A stretch of 64,000 nt of DNA from Ralstonia insidiosa (GCF_008801405.1 NZ_VZPV01000001.1:1488001-1552000), one strand, 5' to 3'. Numbered from the stretch's first letter, positions 8,658 to 18,140 are shown. Numbers and translations: made by a program. The notes: generated from the sequence alone by a model not told the origin.

Positions 8658-11600
8658 CTACCAGGTGTCGATGAAGCGGCGCGTGGCCGGATCGCGCGTG
8701 TGGCGCGGTTGCGCAGGCGGTGCCGATTGCAGGCCACGCAGCAGCCAGCGGCGCGTATCGGCCGGGTCGATCACGGCGTCGATCTCCAGATAGCTGGCGA
8801 TGTTGAGCGCGCGGCCTTCCTCGTAAGCCGCATCGACCATCTTGCGGAACAGCACCTCGCGCTCGGCCGGGTCTTCTACCGCTTCCAACTCTTTGCGATA
8901 ACCAAGGCGGATAGCGCCTTCGATGCCCATGCCGCCAAATTCGCCGCTCGGCCACGACGCCGTGAAGAACGGCGCATGGAACCCGCCGGCAGCCATCGCC
9001 ATCGCCCCCAGGCCGTAGCCCTTGCGCAGTACGACGGTAAAAAACGGCACGCGCAGATTGCCGGCTGTCACGAACATGCGGCTGACATGGCGCACGGTGG
9101 CCGTCTTCTCCGCCTCCGGGCCAACCATGAAGCCCGGCGTGTCGCACAGCGAGACGATGGGCAGATCAAACGCGTTGCACAGTTGCATGAAGCGCGACGC
9201 CTTGTCGGCGGCGGCCGAATCGATGGCGCCGCCCAGATGCCGCGGGTTGTTGGCGATGCAGCCAAACGCGCGGCCTTCGATGCGGATCAGCGCAGTAATG
9301 ATGCCCACGCCAAACGCCTGGCGCAGCTCCAACACCGACCCGGTATCAGCCAGGGCTTCGATCACGGCACGCATGTCGTAGCTGCGCATGCGGTTTTCGG
9401 GAATGACGTGGCGCAGGTGGCGTGCGTCGCTGGCGTCCCAGTGGGGGAGCGGCCCCTGGAAGTAGCTCAGGTAGCGGCGCGCGGCGTCCACGGCTTCGGC
9501 CTCGTCTTCGACCAGCACGTCGATCACGCCGTTGGGCGCCTGCATGCTGACCGGGCCCACTTCTTCGGGCGCGTACACGCCCAGGCCGCCGCCCTCGATC
9601 ATGGCGGGGCCGCCCATGCCGATGGTCGCGTCGCGCGTGGCGATGATCACGTCGGCGCAACCCAGCAGTGCAGCATTGCCGGCAAAGCAGCGGCCCGACA
9701 CGATACCGACGGTCGGCACGAGCCCCGACAGGCGCGCGAAATGGATGAAGGTCGGGCAGTCCAGGCCGCTGACGCCACGCTTCTCGGTATCGCCCGGCCG
9801 GCCGCCGCCGCCTTCGGCAAACAGCACGACGGGCAACTTCCATTGCTGCGCCAATTCCAGCGCGCGGTCGGTCTTTTTGTGGTTGAAGGTGCCCTGCGTG
9901 CCAGCCAGCACGGTGTAGTCGTAGGCGAGCACCATGCAGCGCGCCTCCTGATCGGGGAAGTGCGTGCCGTTGACGGTGCCGATGCCGGTGATGATGCCGT
10001 CGGCAGGTGTTGCGCGGATCAAGTCATCGAGCGCACGCCGCTGGCGTTGTGCGGCGATGGCCAGTGCGCCGTATTCGATGAAGGAGTCGGCGTCGCACAG
10101 GTGCGCGATGTTTTCACGTGCGGTGCGCTGGCCGGTCTTGCGGCGTCGTGCGACGGCATCCGGGCGGTTGGCGTCAAGGCCGAATGCGTGGCGGTCGATG
10201 ACCGCTTGCAGGTCGGGGCGAATGTGGTCCAGGTCGATCTCGGTGTCGGTGGATTCAGCGTGGTGTTCTGCGTCGCTCGGGAGCAGGGCCATCAGCGGCT
10301 GGCCTTCGCGCACCGTGGCGCCGGGCTGTGCGCACACCTGCAGCACTTGTCCGGAAGTGGGCGCGAGCACCACATGCTCCATCTTCATCGCTTCAATCAC
10401 GGCCAGCACTTGCCCGCGCGCCACGGTGTCGCCGGGTTGGGCGTTGAGCTGGATCAGGGCGCCGTCCATCGGTGCGGTCAGCAGTTCAGCATCGTCAGGC
10501 AACTCGTTGATGAGTGATTCGCCCGGTGCAACCTCGCCACCAGTGGCTGCGGCTGCCGATGCGTGGAGCGTACGGTGCGCGCCATCGCTGGCGCTCACCA
10601 GCTCGGCCAGGCGCTGGTCGAGAAACTGTGTGTGCACGGCGTTGGTCTGCACCCGGGCATCGCTCAGAAGGTCTTGCAGCAGGCGCTTGTTGGTCACCAA
10701 TCCTTCGATGCGGAACTCGCACAACGCGCGGTAGGTTTGGGCCAGGGTTTGCGCATAGGTGCCGCGCGGCGCATGCACGATCAACTTGGCGAGCAGCGAA
10801 TCGAAACGCGGGTTGGGGCGGTAGCCGGCGTAGCCACAGGTGTCGACGCGCACGCCGGGGCCGTTGGGCGGCTCGAACGCGGTGAGCGTGCCGGTGGAAG
10901 GATGCGGCTGGCCAGACGCATCGAGCGTCTCAGCGTTGATGCGCACCTGCACGGCATGGCCGCGTGGCGCGATCGACTGGTCGAGCCCAAGTTCCGCCAG
11001 TGACGCACCTTGCGCCAGCGCCAGTTGCGTCACCACCAGATCGACGCCCGTCACCATCTCCGTGACGGTGTGTTCGACCTGCACGCGCGGGTTGGCTTCC
11101 ATGAAGTAGAACGTGGCGTGCGGTGTGCCGGCGCCTTCCACGAGGAACTCAAATGTGCCGATGCCGCAGTAGCCCGCCGCTTTGGCGAGTGTCACCGCTG
11201 CATCGGCGATCCGCGTACGCAGTGCATCGTCCAAGGCGGGGCTGGGCGCAATCTCGATCAGCTTCTGGTGACGGCGCTGCAGGCTGCATTCGCGCTCGCC
11301 GAGGTGCGCGACGTTGCCTTGCGCATCGGCAATGATCTGGATCTCGATGTGGCGCGGTGCGGGCACCAGCGCTTCGACGTAGACATCGCCGCTGCCGAAC
11401 GCGGCGGTGGCTTCCGATACGCAGCGTGCGTAGGCCTCGGGAATCGCCAGCGCATCGTGCACGGCGCGCATGCCGCGCCCACCGCCGCCGGCCACGGCCT
11501 TGATCATCATGCCGTGAGAGGGCGGCAGCGCAGCGAAGAATGCTTGCGCATCTTCGAGCGAAGTCGCGCCTCGCGTGCCGTTGACGATGGGGATACCAGC

Positions 11601-11975
11601 TTCGTGGGCGAGCGCACGTGCGCGTGCCTTGTCGCCGAAGAGATCAAGCACGTGCGGCGCTGGCCCGATGAACTGCACGCCCGCCTCTGCACACCGACGC
11701 GCAAAGGCGGCGTTCTCGCTCAGGAATCCGTAACCGGGGTGGATGGCGTCGGCGCCCACGGCGCGTGCGGCGGCGAGGATGGCTTCCCCATCGAGATACG
11801 CGCGTGGGCCATTGCCGGGCAGGGGCACAGCTTCATCTGCGCGGAGTACATGCAAGGCATCGCGGTCGTCTTCGGAATAGATTGCTACCGAGGGCAAGCC
11901 CACCGTAGCAGCGGCGCGGGCAATGCGAATGGCGATCTCGCCGCGATTGGCGATCAGCAGTTTGCGAAACGTCAT
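8658..11975 (-). CDS. Single-chain acyl-CoA carboxylase (biotin carboxylase, BCCP and carboxyltransferase)
   Basis: 1105 residues, ATG at 11975. The N-terminal 450 or so residues are a biotin carboxylase (FRKLLIANRGEIAIRI, the GGGGRGM ATP loop, ECSLQRRHQK). A biotinyl domain follows with EAMKM, biotinylated at Lys531. From about residue 590 comes a carboxyltransferase of the AccA/AccD or propionyl/methylcrotonyl type (GGGGRPGDTEKRGVSG, GRCFAGNAALLGCAD, a late NNPRHLGGAIDS). These activities are usually on two or more proteins; here one chain carries all. It should carboxylate an acyl-CoA using bicarbonate and ATP. The upstream ligase in the same operon probably makes that acyl-CoA. Substrate unknown. 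Confidence 0.9.
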   Translation of the reverse strand: MTFRKLLIANRGEIAIRIARAAATVGLPSVAIYSEDDRDALHVLRADEAVPLPGNGPRAYLDGEAILAAARAVGADAIHPGYGFLSENAAFARRCAEAGVQFIGPAPHVLDLFGDKARARALAHEAGIPIVNGTRGATSLEDAQAFFAALPPSHGMMIKAVAGGGGRGMRAVHDALAIPEAYARCVSEATAAFGSGDVYVEALVPAPRHIEIQIIADAQGNVAHLGERECSLQRRHQKLIEIAPSPALDDALRTRIADAAVTLAKAAGYCGIGTFEFLVEGAGTPHATFYFMEANPRVQVEHTVTEMVTGVDLVVTQLALAQGASLAELGLDQSIAPRGHAVQVRINAETLDASGQPHPSTGTLTAFEPPNGPGVRVDTCGYAGYRPNPRFDSLLAKLIVHAPRGTYAQTLAQTYRALCEFRIEGLVTNKRLLQDLLSDARVQTNAVHTQFLDQRLAELVSASDGAHRTLHASAAAATGGEVAPGESLINELPDDAELLTAPMDGALIQLNAQPGDTVARGQVLAVIEAMKMEHVVLAPTSGQVLQVCAQPGATVREGQPLMALLPSDAEHHAESTDTEIDLDHIRPDLQAVIDRHAFGLDANRPDAVARRRKTGQRTARENIAHLCDADSFIEYGALAIAAQRQRRALDDLIRATPADGIITGIGTVNGTHFPDQEARCMVLAYDYTVLAGTQGTFNHKKTDRALELAQQWKLPVVLFAEGGGGRPGDTEKRGVSGLDCPTFIHFARLSGLVPTVGIVSGRCFAGNAALLGCADVIIATRDATIGMGGPAMIEGGGLGVYAPEEVGPVSMQAPNGVIDVLVEDEAEAVDAARRYLSYFQGPLPHWDASDARHLRHVIPENRMRSYDMRAVIEALADTGSVLELRQAFGVGIITALIRIEGRAFGCIANNPRHLGGAIDSAAADKASRFMQLCNAFDLPIVSLCDTPGFMVGPEAEKTATVRHVSRMFVTAGNLRVPFFTVVLRKGYGLGAMAMAAGGFHAPFFTASWPSGEFGGMGIEGAIRLGYRKELEAVEDPAEREVLFRKMVDAAYEEGRALNIASYLEIDAVIDPADTRRWLLRGLQSAPPAQPRHTRDPATRRFIDTW

Positions 11976-11989
11976 GGAGCAGGCTTGGG

Positions 11990-13693
11990 TTAGAGCTGTT
12001 CTGCGAGCGGTGCGAGATCCTGCTTGCGCACCTTGCCGGTGGCCGTGAGCGGTAGCGCATCGACGATGCGCACGATGGGCACCTTGTAGACGGCCATGTT
12101 CTCGCGGCACCAGTTGGTGAGCGTGACATCGTCCAGCGTGCCGATGGCCTCGGGGCGCAGCATCACGAAGGCGACGGGGCGTTGACCGCGTTGTTCATCG
12201 GCACGGCCCACCACGGCGGAACCGAGGATGGCGGGGTGCTTGCCGAGCATCGCTTCGATCTCCGCCGGGAACACGCTCATGCCGTTGACCTTGAGCATCT
12301 CCTTGCGGCGGCCGAGGTAGTGGACGTAGCCGTGCTCGTCGATGCAGCCGATGTCGCCGGTGTGGAACCAGCCATTGCGTAAGGTCTGCGCGGTGGCTTC
12401 TGGTTTGTTCCAGTAACCCTTGAGCAGCGTGGGTGTGCGCACGCACAGTTCGCCTTCGGCGCCGATCGGCAACAGCGCTTGCGTGTCGAAATCGCAGATC
12501 TTGAAGTCGGTGCCCGGCACCGGCAGGCCCACGAAGATCGGCTGCGAGCGCAGGTCGAAATCATCATCCTGCATGCCGACCGTGAAGCTGTTGCAGGTCT
12601 GCGTTTCGGTCATGCCCCAGGCGCTCTCGGCCATCATCGAGCCGGTCAGTTCGCGCCACGCGCGGCGGTATTCGGGGTTCAGCTTCTTCACGAACGACGA
12701 CACGCCGGTATGCCGCAGCGAGCGCAGGTTGTATTCGTGCACACGCGGGTGCGCCATCACCTCGGCCGCGCTGTCGACCAGCATTGAACCGTTCGTCACG
12801 CGATAGCGCTGCACGCCGGCCATGAAGGCCTCCGCATCCCAGCGCGCAAGCAGCACCAGCGGCACGCCGAGGAACGCAGGGAAGATCAACCCGGTGTTCT
12901 CGCCGGCAATCCAGAACTGCGGGTAGAAACTGAGCATGACCGTGTCGGCATTGGCGCGCAACGATACGGCCGAGAACGCGGCGGCCATGTCCACCATATC
13001 GCCTTGCGTGTGGATGCAGCCCTTGGGCAGGCCGGTTGTGCCGCCGGTGTAGTTGAGTGCGGCAACAGCATCGAGCGAGGCAGGCGGCAGCGAGATCGGC
13101 GTCGTCTTCGCCAGGGCAGGCATCAGGTCGATGGCATCTGCGCAGTCGAGCGGCGGCTCGGTGAGCATCGCCGGAAGCGGCAGCGTCGGTTGCGCAGGGA
13201 GGACGTCCGCATAGCGCGTGACGAAGATGTGCTCGAGCGATGTTTCGGCGCGCACCTCACGCACCAGCGGCATCAGCCGATCCAGCACAACGATGGCGCG
13301 CGGCGTCGCATCGGTAAGCGCATGCATCAACTCGGCACGCTGCGACAGCGGACTGATCGGCACATACACCGCACCCAGCTTCAGGATGCCAAAGAACACC
13401 GCGTTGAACTGCGGACAGTTCGACAGGAACACTGCCACCCGGTCACCCGCGCCAATGCCGTGTTGGGCGAGCAGGGCAGCAAAGCGGTCGGACAGATCAT
13501 CTAACTGGGCGAACGTGGTGTCGTGCCCGTAGAAGTGGATGGCTGGCTTGTCTGGCGTGGTGCGCGCCCAATGGCGCAGGTAGTCGGTGAGGGGCGCGCG
13601 CCCTACGGGATAGTGGGGCTCGCGGGGGGTATCGACCGGCCATGCGCGCGCCCAGAGCGCGCGAACGCGGCCGAGATACTCGGGCTCGTCCAT
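11990..13693 (-). CDS. AMP-forming acyl-CoA synthetase
   Basis: 567 residues from the ATG at 13693. The AMP-binding signature LNYTGGTTGLPKGCIHTQ lies at about residues 212-230; later motifs include AWGMTETQTCN, the hinge-region TGDIGCIDEHGYVHYLGRRKE, and the catalytic Lys region ATGKVRKQDL near the end. It activates a carboxylic acid to its CoA thioester. The GGAG lies 13 bases before the ATG but seven before a TTG at 13699, so a start two codons upstream is possible. It is the first gene of an operon: 14 bases separate it from the carboxylase. The promoter overlaps twin inverted repeats. Confidence 0.9.
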   Translation of the reverse strand: MDEPEYLGRVRALWARAWPVDTPREPHYPVGRAPLTDYLRHWARTTPDKPAIHFYGHDTTFAQLDDLSDRFAALLAQHGIGAGDRVAVFLSNCPQFNAVFFGILKLGAVYVPISPLSQRAELMHALTDATPRAIVVLDRLMPLVREVRAETSLEHIFVTRYADVLPAQPTLPLPAMLTEPPLDCADAIDLMPALAKTTPISLPPASLDAVAALNYTGGTTGLPKGCIHTQGDMVDMAAAFSAVSLRANADTVMLSFYPQFWIAGENTGLIFPAFLGVPLVLLARWDAEAFMAGVQRYRVTNGSMLVDSAAEVMAHPRVHEYNLRSLRHTGVSSFVKKLNPEYRRAWRELTGSMMAESAWGMTETQTCNSFTVGMQDDDFDLRSQPIFVGLPVPGTDFKICDFDTQALLPIGAEGELCVRTPTLLKGYWNKPEATAQTLRNGWFHTGDIGCIDEHGYVHYLGRRKEMLKVNGMSVFPAEIEAMLGKHPAILGSAVVGRADEQRGQRPVAFVMLRPEAIGTLDDVTLTNWCRENMAVYKVPIVRIVDALPLTATGKVRKQDLAPLAEQL

Positions 13694-13750
13694 CGCCAAA
13701 GCTTGTCTCCGTTGGGTTGTGCAGTGCGTGCGCAAAGTGACGCCGCACTA

Positions 13751-13786
13751 TCTATACTTATCAGTAATTTTTTATACCAACGGGTA
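13751..13786 (-). promoter_or_regulatory. Promoter of the ligase/carboxylase operon with twin TACY-N4-RGTA operators
   Basis: On the minus strand, TTGGTA (13780-13775) and TATAGA (13756-13751) form -35 and -10 boxes 18 bases apart. TACT-N4-AGTA (13755-13766) covers the -10 edge and TACC-N4-GGTA (13775-13786) covers the -35. Their starts are exactly 20 bp apart, about two helical turns. They lie between the operon and the divergent tetR gene, so they are good candidate repressor sites for that TetR protein. Confidence 0.55.
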
Positions 13787-13885
13787 GAAATATAGGAAGC
13801 GCCGTTTGATGCGTCAAGCATTTCAGCGGCGTGACACCGCCCAGATGCGCAGACGCGACGGCGCATCCAAAGGCGGCATGCGAGA

Positions 13886-14623
13886 ATGCGCACCATGTCC
13901 ATCGTCCGCAAATCTGCTGTTTCCGACGTGCAACCGTCTGCTGAAACCGAGGCTCCTGAGGCACCTCCGGCCACTGCGCCCACTGCGCCCCCTGCGCCTG
14001 TCACGCGCCCGCATATCGCCGAGCGCCAGGAGGCGCGCCGCCGGCAGATTCTCGACACTGCCGCCCAGCTCTTCTTCACCAAGGGCTATGCCGGCATGAC
14101 GATGAGTGACCTGTGCTCCGCATTGGGTGTGACCAAGCCTGCGGTGTACTACTACTTCACCGACAAGTACGAGATCTTCGACATCCTCTGCCGCGAGGCC
14201 GCGCAGATCTGCCTGTCGGCCATCCGCGAGACGGCCGACCCGGCGCTGCCGGTGCGGGAGCGCCTGCAAGCCTGCTTGCTTGAGATGGCGCGCCGCTGCA
14301 TCGACTGCCACTACGCTGCCGCACTCACGTACCGCGACCGCCAATATCTGCGCCCCGAAACCGTGGAGTGGCTGCACGGCATGTCGCGTGGCTACTACCG
14401 CGATCTGTATGCGCTGCTGGATGAAGGCAAGCGTGCCGGCGTGTTCGACTTTGGCGATGCGCGCGTCGCGGCGCACTCGATGGGCGGCGTGATGGGTTTC
14501 ATGTACACATGGCACGACCCATCGCGTATCGACGCCCATGTGCTGGCGCACGAGCTGTCGAGCGCCATGATGAAGATCATCCTGCCGGCTGCCCCCAGCC
14601 CGGCAACTACGCCCGCGTCTTGA
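13886..14623 (+). CDS. TetR-family transcriptional regulator
   Basis: 245 residues. An Ala/Pro-rich N-terminal tail of about 45 residues precedes the TetR DNA-binding domain: RRQILDTAAQLFFTKGYAGM, then SDLCSALGVTKPAVYYYFTDK, the helix-turn-helix. The C-terminal part is all-helical and would bind an effector, probably an acyl-CoA or related acid. It is divergent from the ligase/carboxylase operon, whose promoter carries twin inverted repeats. An alternative ATG at 13895 would drop three residues. Its last 17 bases overlap the convergent gene on the other strand. Confidence 0.88.
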   Translation: MRTMSIVRKSAVSDVQPSAETEAPEAPPATAPTAPPAPVTRPHIAERQEARRRQILDTAAQLFFTKGYAGMTMSDLCSALGVTKPAVYYYFTDKYEIFDILCREAAQICLSAIRETADPALPVRERLQACLLEMARRCIDCHYAAALTYRDRQYLRPETVEWLHGMSRGYYRDLYALLDEGKRAGVFDFGDARVAAHSMGGVMGFMYTWHDPSRIDAHVLAHELSSAMMKIILPAAPSPATTPAS

Positions 14624-15422
14624 GCGTTGCGCCCGCCGGTGTTTTCGGCATGGCGGGCAGGCGGAAGATCTCTGGCGTCATCAGGTCGATGCCGCAATCG
14701 AGCGTTTCCACCCAATCGATGAATCGGTTGACCATGGCCTTCCCGCGGAAGGCTTGACCGTGCTGCGGCACGATCCATTCGATGTCCAGCCCGCGCACCA
14801 TCTGCGCCCACAGCCGGCAGACTCGGTTGCCGCTCATGTAGCGGCGGTGGAAGGGCGCCATCAGTGGCAGGTGCGCGTCAAAGTCCTCCACCGGCTTGGC
14901 CGCCACGTTGGCGTGCACCATCGATGCGCCCAGGTCGCCCGAAAAGAGAATCCGCGATTCCGGATCGTAGAACTGGAAGTTGCCCTCCGAGTGCAGGAAA
15001 TGCGCCGGCACTGCCAGCAGATGCGATTGCCCCAGCGGAATCGCCATGCCCGTGTCCGGAATCGGCACGATGCGGCCTTCGGTCTTGCCTACGTTGCAGA
15101 AGTGCGGCAGAAAGCGCTCCCACACGCGCGAGATCAAGATGTCGCAACTGGAGCTCGTGAGCCAGCGTCCGGCGGAGGCGACGATATCCGGGTCTGCGTG
15201 CGAAGCGAGCACGTAATCGAGCTGCTTGGGCGGAAAGTAGCTGTTCATCGCCAGATAGAGCGCGTTGTACGTCATCTGGCCACCCGGGTCGATCAGTGCG
15301 CCGTGGCCGTGATCGACGATGAGGAACTGGTTGGTCTGCACTGGCAGGTCATCGTGATCATCCACCAGGTCGGAAAACATCAGGCAGACATGCCCGGGCG
15401 TTTCATAAAGCGTGGTCACCAT
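14607..15422 (-). CDS. Stand-alone diiron-type MBL protein (flavodiiron-like, no flavodoxin)
   Basis: 271 residues. The putative metal ligands follow flavodiiron proteins in order and spacing: H75-x-D77-x-D79, His144 in HFLHSEGNF, Asp163 in FSGDLG, His221 in PQHG. The family usually has Glu where Asp77 stands. Flavodiiron proteins reduce O2 or NO at this site using an attached flavodoxin, but this protein ends at the MBL domain and would need a separate electron donor. It may bind oxygen or act as a sensor or hydrolase. It converges on tetR with a 17-base overlap. Confidence 0.75.
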   Translation of the reverse strand: MVTTLYETPGHVCLMFSDLVDDHDDLPVQTNQFLIVDHGHGALIDPGGQMTYNALYLAMNSYFPPKQLDYVLASHADPDIVASAGRWLTSSSCDILISRVWERFLPHFCNVGKTEGRIVPIPDTGMAIPLGQSHLLAVPAHFLHSEGNFQFYDPESRILFSGDLGASMVHANVAAKPVEDFDAHLPLMAPFHRRYMSGNRVCRLWAQMVRGLDIEWIVPQHGQAFRGKAMVNRFIDWVETLDCGIDLMTPEIFRLPAMPKTPAGATLKTRA

Positions 15423-15659
15423 GGAGGGAGAGGGGCGCAGGTTGGGATGCCCGATGGTCGCGCAGCGTAGGCCTGGGCCTATTGATCCGTGTCAAGGCAG
15501 ATGTGGTGCCCGCGCGGGCGCCGGCATGCTGTTCATCCGGCCTGTGCCGACCCTCACGTGATAAACTTTTGATTTTTAACGCTTTGCGCGAGCCGCTTGC
15601 GGGTTTTCCGCTTGGGTCTGTCGCGCCTGCCATGCCCCTCGGCATGCCGCATCTCCCCT

Positions 15660-17156
15660 ATGAATACTGCAACGATGTCTGAAGCGTCTGAAGCACCGGC
15701 CACCGAATCGGTGACATTCGACAGCTTCGGCCTGCATCCGGACGTCCTCCGCGCGCTGACCGAAAGCGGCTACACCAAGCCCACTCCCATCCAGGCCGCC
15801 GCCATTCCGGTGGTCACTGCCGGCCGCGACGTCATGGGCGCCGCGCAAACGGGCACCGGCAAGACCGCCGGCTTCTCGCTGCCGATCATCCACAACCTGT
15901 TGCCCGACGCCAATACGAGTGCGTCGCCGGCACGTCACCCTGTGCGGGCACTGATTCTCACGCCCACGCGCGAGCTGGCTGACCAGGTGTACGACAACGT
16001 CGCCAAGTACGCGAAGTACACGGCGCTGCGTAGCGCAGTCGTGTTCGGTGGTGTCGACATGAACCCGCAGACCGAGCAACTGCGCCGCGGCGTGGAAATT
16101 CTTGTCGCCACGCCGGGCCGCCTGCTCGACCACGTGCAGCAGCGCAGCGTGAACCTGTCGCAGGTGCGCATGCTGGTGCTGGACGAAGCGGACCGCATGC
16201 TCGACATGGGCTTCCTGCCCGACCTGCAGCGCATCATCAACCTGCTGCCGGCGCATCGCCAGACGCTGCTGTTCTCGGCCACGTTCTCGCCCGAGATCAA
16301 GAAGCTGGCTGCCAGCTACCTGCGCCATCCGCAAACCATTGAAGTGGCACGCAGCAACGCCACGGCCGAGAACGTCCGCCAGGTCATCTACACCGTACCG
16401 GACAACCACAAGCAGGCCGCGCTCGTGCACCTGTTGAAGCAGCGTGCGGAGCAGGGCCTGCCGCGCCAGTGCATCGTGTTCTCCAATAGCAAGATCGGTT
16501 GCTCGCGTCTGGCGCGCGCGCTGGAGCGCGAAGGCATCAACGCCAACGCCATCCATGGCGACAAGACGCAGACCGAGCGGATGCAGACGCTCGAAGCCTT
16601 CAAGCAGGGCACCGTTGACGTGCTGGTCGCGACCGACGTGGCCGCGCGCGGGCTCGACATCTCGCAGATGCCATGCGTGATCAACTTTGATCTGCCGTTC
16701 AACGCAGAAGACTACGTGCACCGCATCGGCCGTACGGGCCGCGCTGGTGCCTCGGGCGATGCGCTGTCGCTGTTCGCGCCGGGCGACGAGCGTTTCCTGG
16801 CCGACATCGAAAAGCTGATCAAGCGCAACCTGCCGCGCGAGCAACTGACTGACTTCGACCCGACCGGCGAACAGGCCCGTGACCGCGAACGCCGCGAGCG
16901 CGATGAAAAGCGTGCCCGTGGTGAAGTCCGCCGTGCCCGCGAGCGCGAAGAGCGCAATGGCGCCCGTGTGCTGGATCACACCATCGTGCGTCCGGCGTTC
17001 CGCCCGTCGGACGATCCGTTTTTCAATCGTCCGTACGAATCGGCGGTGCCTGCTGAATCGGCAGACGCAGCCAAGCCGGCACAACCGGCTGGCCATCCGC
17101 GCAGCGCCAAGCGCCCGATCGCAGCGCTCCTCGGTGGCGTGCCGCGCAAGCGCTAA
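15660..17156 (+). CDS. rhlE: DEAD-box ATP-dependent RNA helicase, RhlE-type
   Basis: 498 residues. The Q-motif (FDSFGLHPDVLRALTESGY..PTPIQ) precedes AQTGTGKT (Lys68), PTRELADQ, TPGRLLD and DEAD at 175-178. SAT, an ARGLDI segment and HRIGRTGRAG complete the second RecA domain. The C-terminal 110 residues are charged and low in complexity (RERREREREE-like), usual for RNA tethering in RhlE. It unwinds short RNA duplexes in ribosome assembly and mRNA turnover. The ATG at 15660 is preferred because the motif begins soon after; ATG 15675 is possible. Confidence 0.92.
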   Translation: MNTATMSEASEAPATESVTFDSFGLHPDVLRALTESGYTKPTPIQAAAIPVVTAGRDVMGAAQTGTGKTAGFSLPIIHNLLPDANTSASPARHPVRALILTPTRELADQVYDNVAKYAKYTALRSAVVFGGVDMNPQTEQLRRGVEILVATPGRLLDHVQQRSVNLSQVRMLVLDEADRMLDMGFLPDLQRIINLLPAHRQTLLFSATFSPEIKKLAASYLRHPQTIEVARSNATAENVRQVIYTVPDNHKQAALVHLLKQRAEQGLPRQCIVFSNSKIGCSRLARALEREGINANAIHGDKTQTERMQTLEAFKQGTVDVLVATDVAARGLDISQMPCVINFDLPFNAEDYVHRIGRTGRAGASGDALSLFAPGDERFLADIEKLIKRNLPREQLTDFDPTGEQARDRERRERDEKRARGEVRRAREREERNGARVLDHTIVRPAFRPSDDPFFNRPYESAVPAESADAAKPAQPAGHPRSAKRPIAALLGGVPRKR

Positions 17157-17195
17157 GTCAGTCTGTTGAAAACGGCGGCGATCAAGCCGCCGGGA

Positions 17196-18140
17196 TCACG
17201 TAGTTGCCAATCGTGCAAGGCGATTGGCCCAGGCCGGGACGGCGTCCCGGTAAAACCCTTCCAGATCTCCTGCCCGAATCTCCAGCCCCAGATGCCGCGC
17301 CGCTTCGGTCAGCGCGGCCAGCGGCTGGCTGCGGTTGATGGCGCGTGCGCCGGTCTGCTTGCTCAGCTTTTCACCGTCTGTGTTGACCACCACCGGCACG
17401 TGCATGTAGCGCACGGGTGGTAGCCCAAGCAGTTGCTGCAGATAGATCTGACGCGGCGTCGAGTCGAGCAGGTCGGCCCCGCGCACCACGTCGGTGATGC
17501 CCTGTGCGGCATCGTCAGCCACCACGGCAATCTGATACGCCCACATGCCATCGGCGCGTTTGAGCACGAAATCGCCCACAGCTTCGGCCAGGTTCTGACA
17601 CTGCGTGCCTTGCCAGCGGTCCTCAAAGCAGATTGTGGCGGTGTCGGCCTCCGGCACGCGCACACGCCATGCACGCGGCGGGCGCCCGTTCAAGCCGTTG
17701 CGACAGGTGCCGGGATAGATGAGTGTCTGGTGGCGCAGGCGGCCATTCGCGTCGATGGTGGTAACGGAATCCGCAATCTCGCGACGCGTGCAGCCGCATG
17801 GGTAGAGCCGGTCGACGGCCTGCAGTTGTGCCAGCGCGGTTTCGAAACGATGCAGATGCGCGCTCTGCCATTGCGGTGCTTCGTCGGGCACCAGGCCAAG
17901 CGCTTCGAGTGCGGCAAGGATGTCGCGATCGGCGCCAGGCACATTGCGCTGGAAGTCGATGTCTTCAATGCGCACCAGCCACGCGCCACCGTGCACGCGG
18001 GCATCAAGCCAGCTTGCCAGCGCAGTGACCAGTGAACCGATGTGCAGCGGCCCGGTAGGCGAGGGCGCAAAGCGGCCACGGTACGTGCCGCGCACCGATA
18101 TGGCAGAAGGATCGAGAAAATCGAGATTGGCTTGGGACAA
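17196..18140 (-). CDS. gluQ: Glutamyl-Q tRNA(Asp) synthetase
   Basis: 314 residues if started at the TTG at 18140, which has GGAG seven bases upstream; a GTG nearer the catalytic core lacks a ribosome site. The core starts with GRFAPSPTGPLHIGS (class I HIGH motif), carries the zinc-binding CGC..Y..C pattern (PCGCTRREI, IYPGTC) and ends the catalytic part with KLSKQTG in place of KMSKS. It lacks the anticodon-binding domain of GltX, the hallmark of GluQ-RS, which attaches glutamate to queuosine at position 34 of tRNA-Asp. Convergent with rhlE. Confidence 0.9.
   Translation of the reverse strand: MSQANLDFLDPSAISVRGTYRGRFAPSPTGPLHIGSLVTALASWLDARVHGGAWLVRIEDIDFQRNVPGADRDILAALEALGLVPDEAPQWQSAHLHRFETALAQLQAVDRLYPCGCTRREIADSVTTIDANGRLRHQTLIYPGTCRNGLNGRPPRAWRVRVPEADTATICFEDRWQGTQCQNLAEAVGDFVLKRADGMWAYQIAVVADDAAQGITDVVRGADLLDSTPRQIYLQQLLGLPPVRYMHVPVVVNTDGEKLSKQTGARAINRSQPLAALTEAARHLGLEIRAGDLEGFYRDAVPAWANRLARLATT

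Noticed and set aside
8620..9147. Upstream extension of the LivJ-type protein
   Set aside because: A perfect AAGGAGGA and a signal peptide fix the start at 8619; the extension is antisense-frame carboxylase sequence.
8541..10517. 658-codon plus-strand frame opposite the carboxylase
   Set aside because: It is antisense to clear biotin carboxylase and carboxyltransferase domains, has no motif or signal, and reflects the high GC content.
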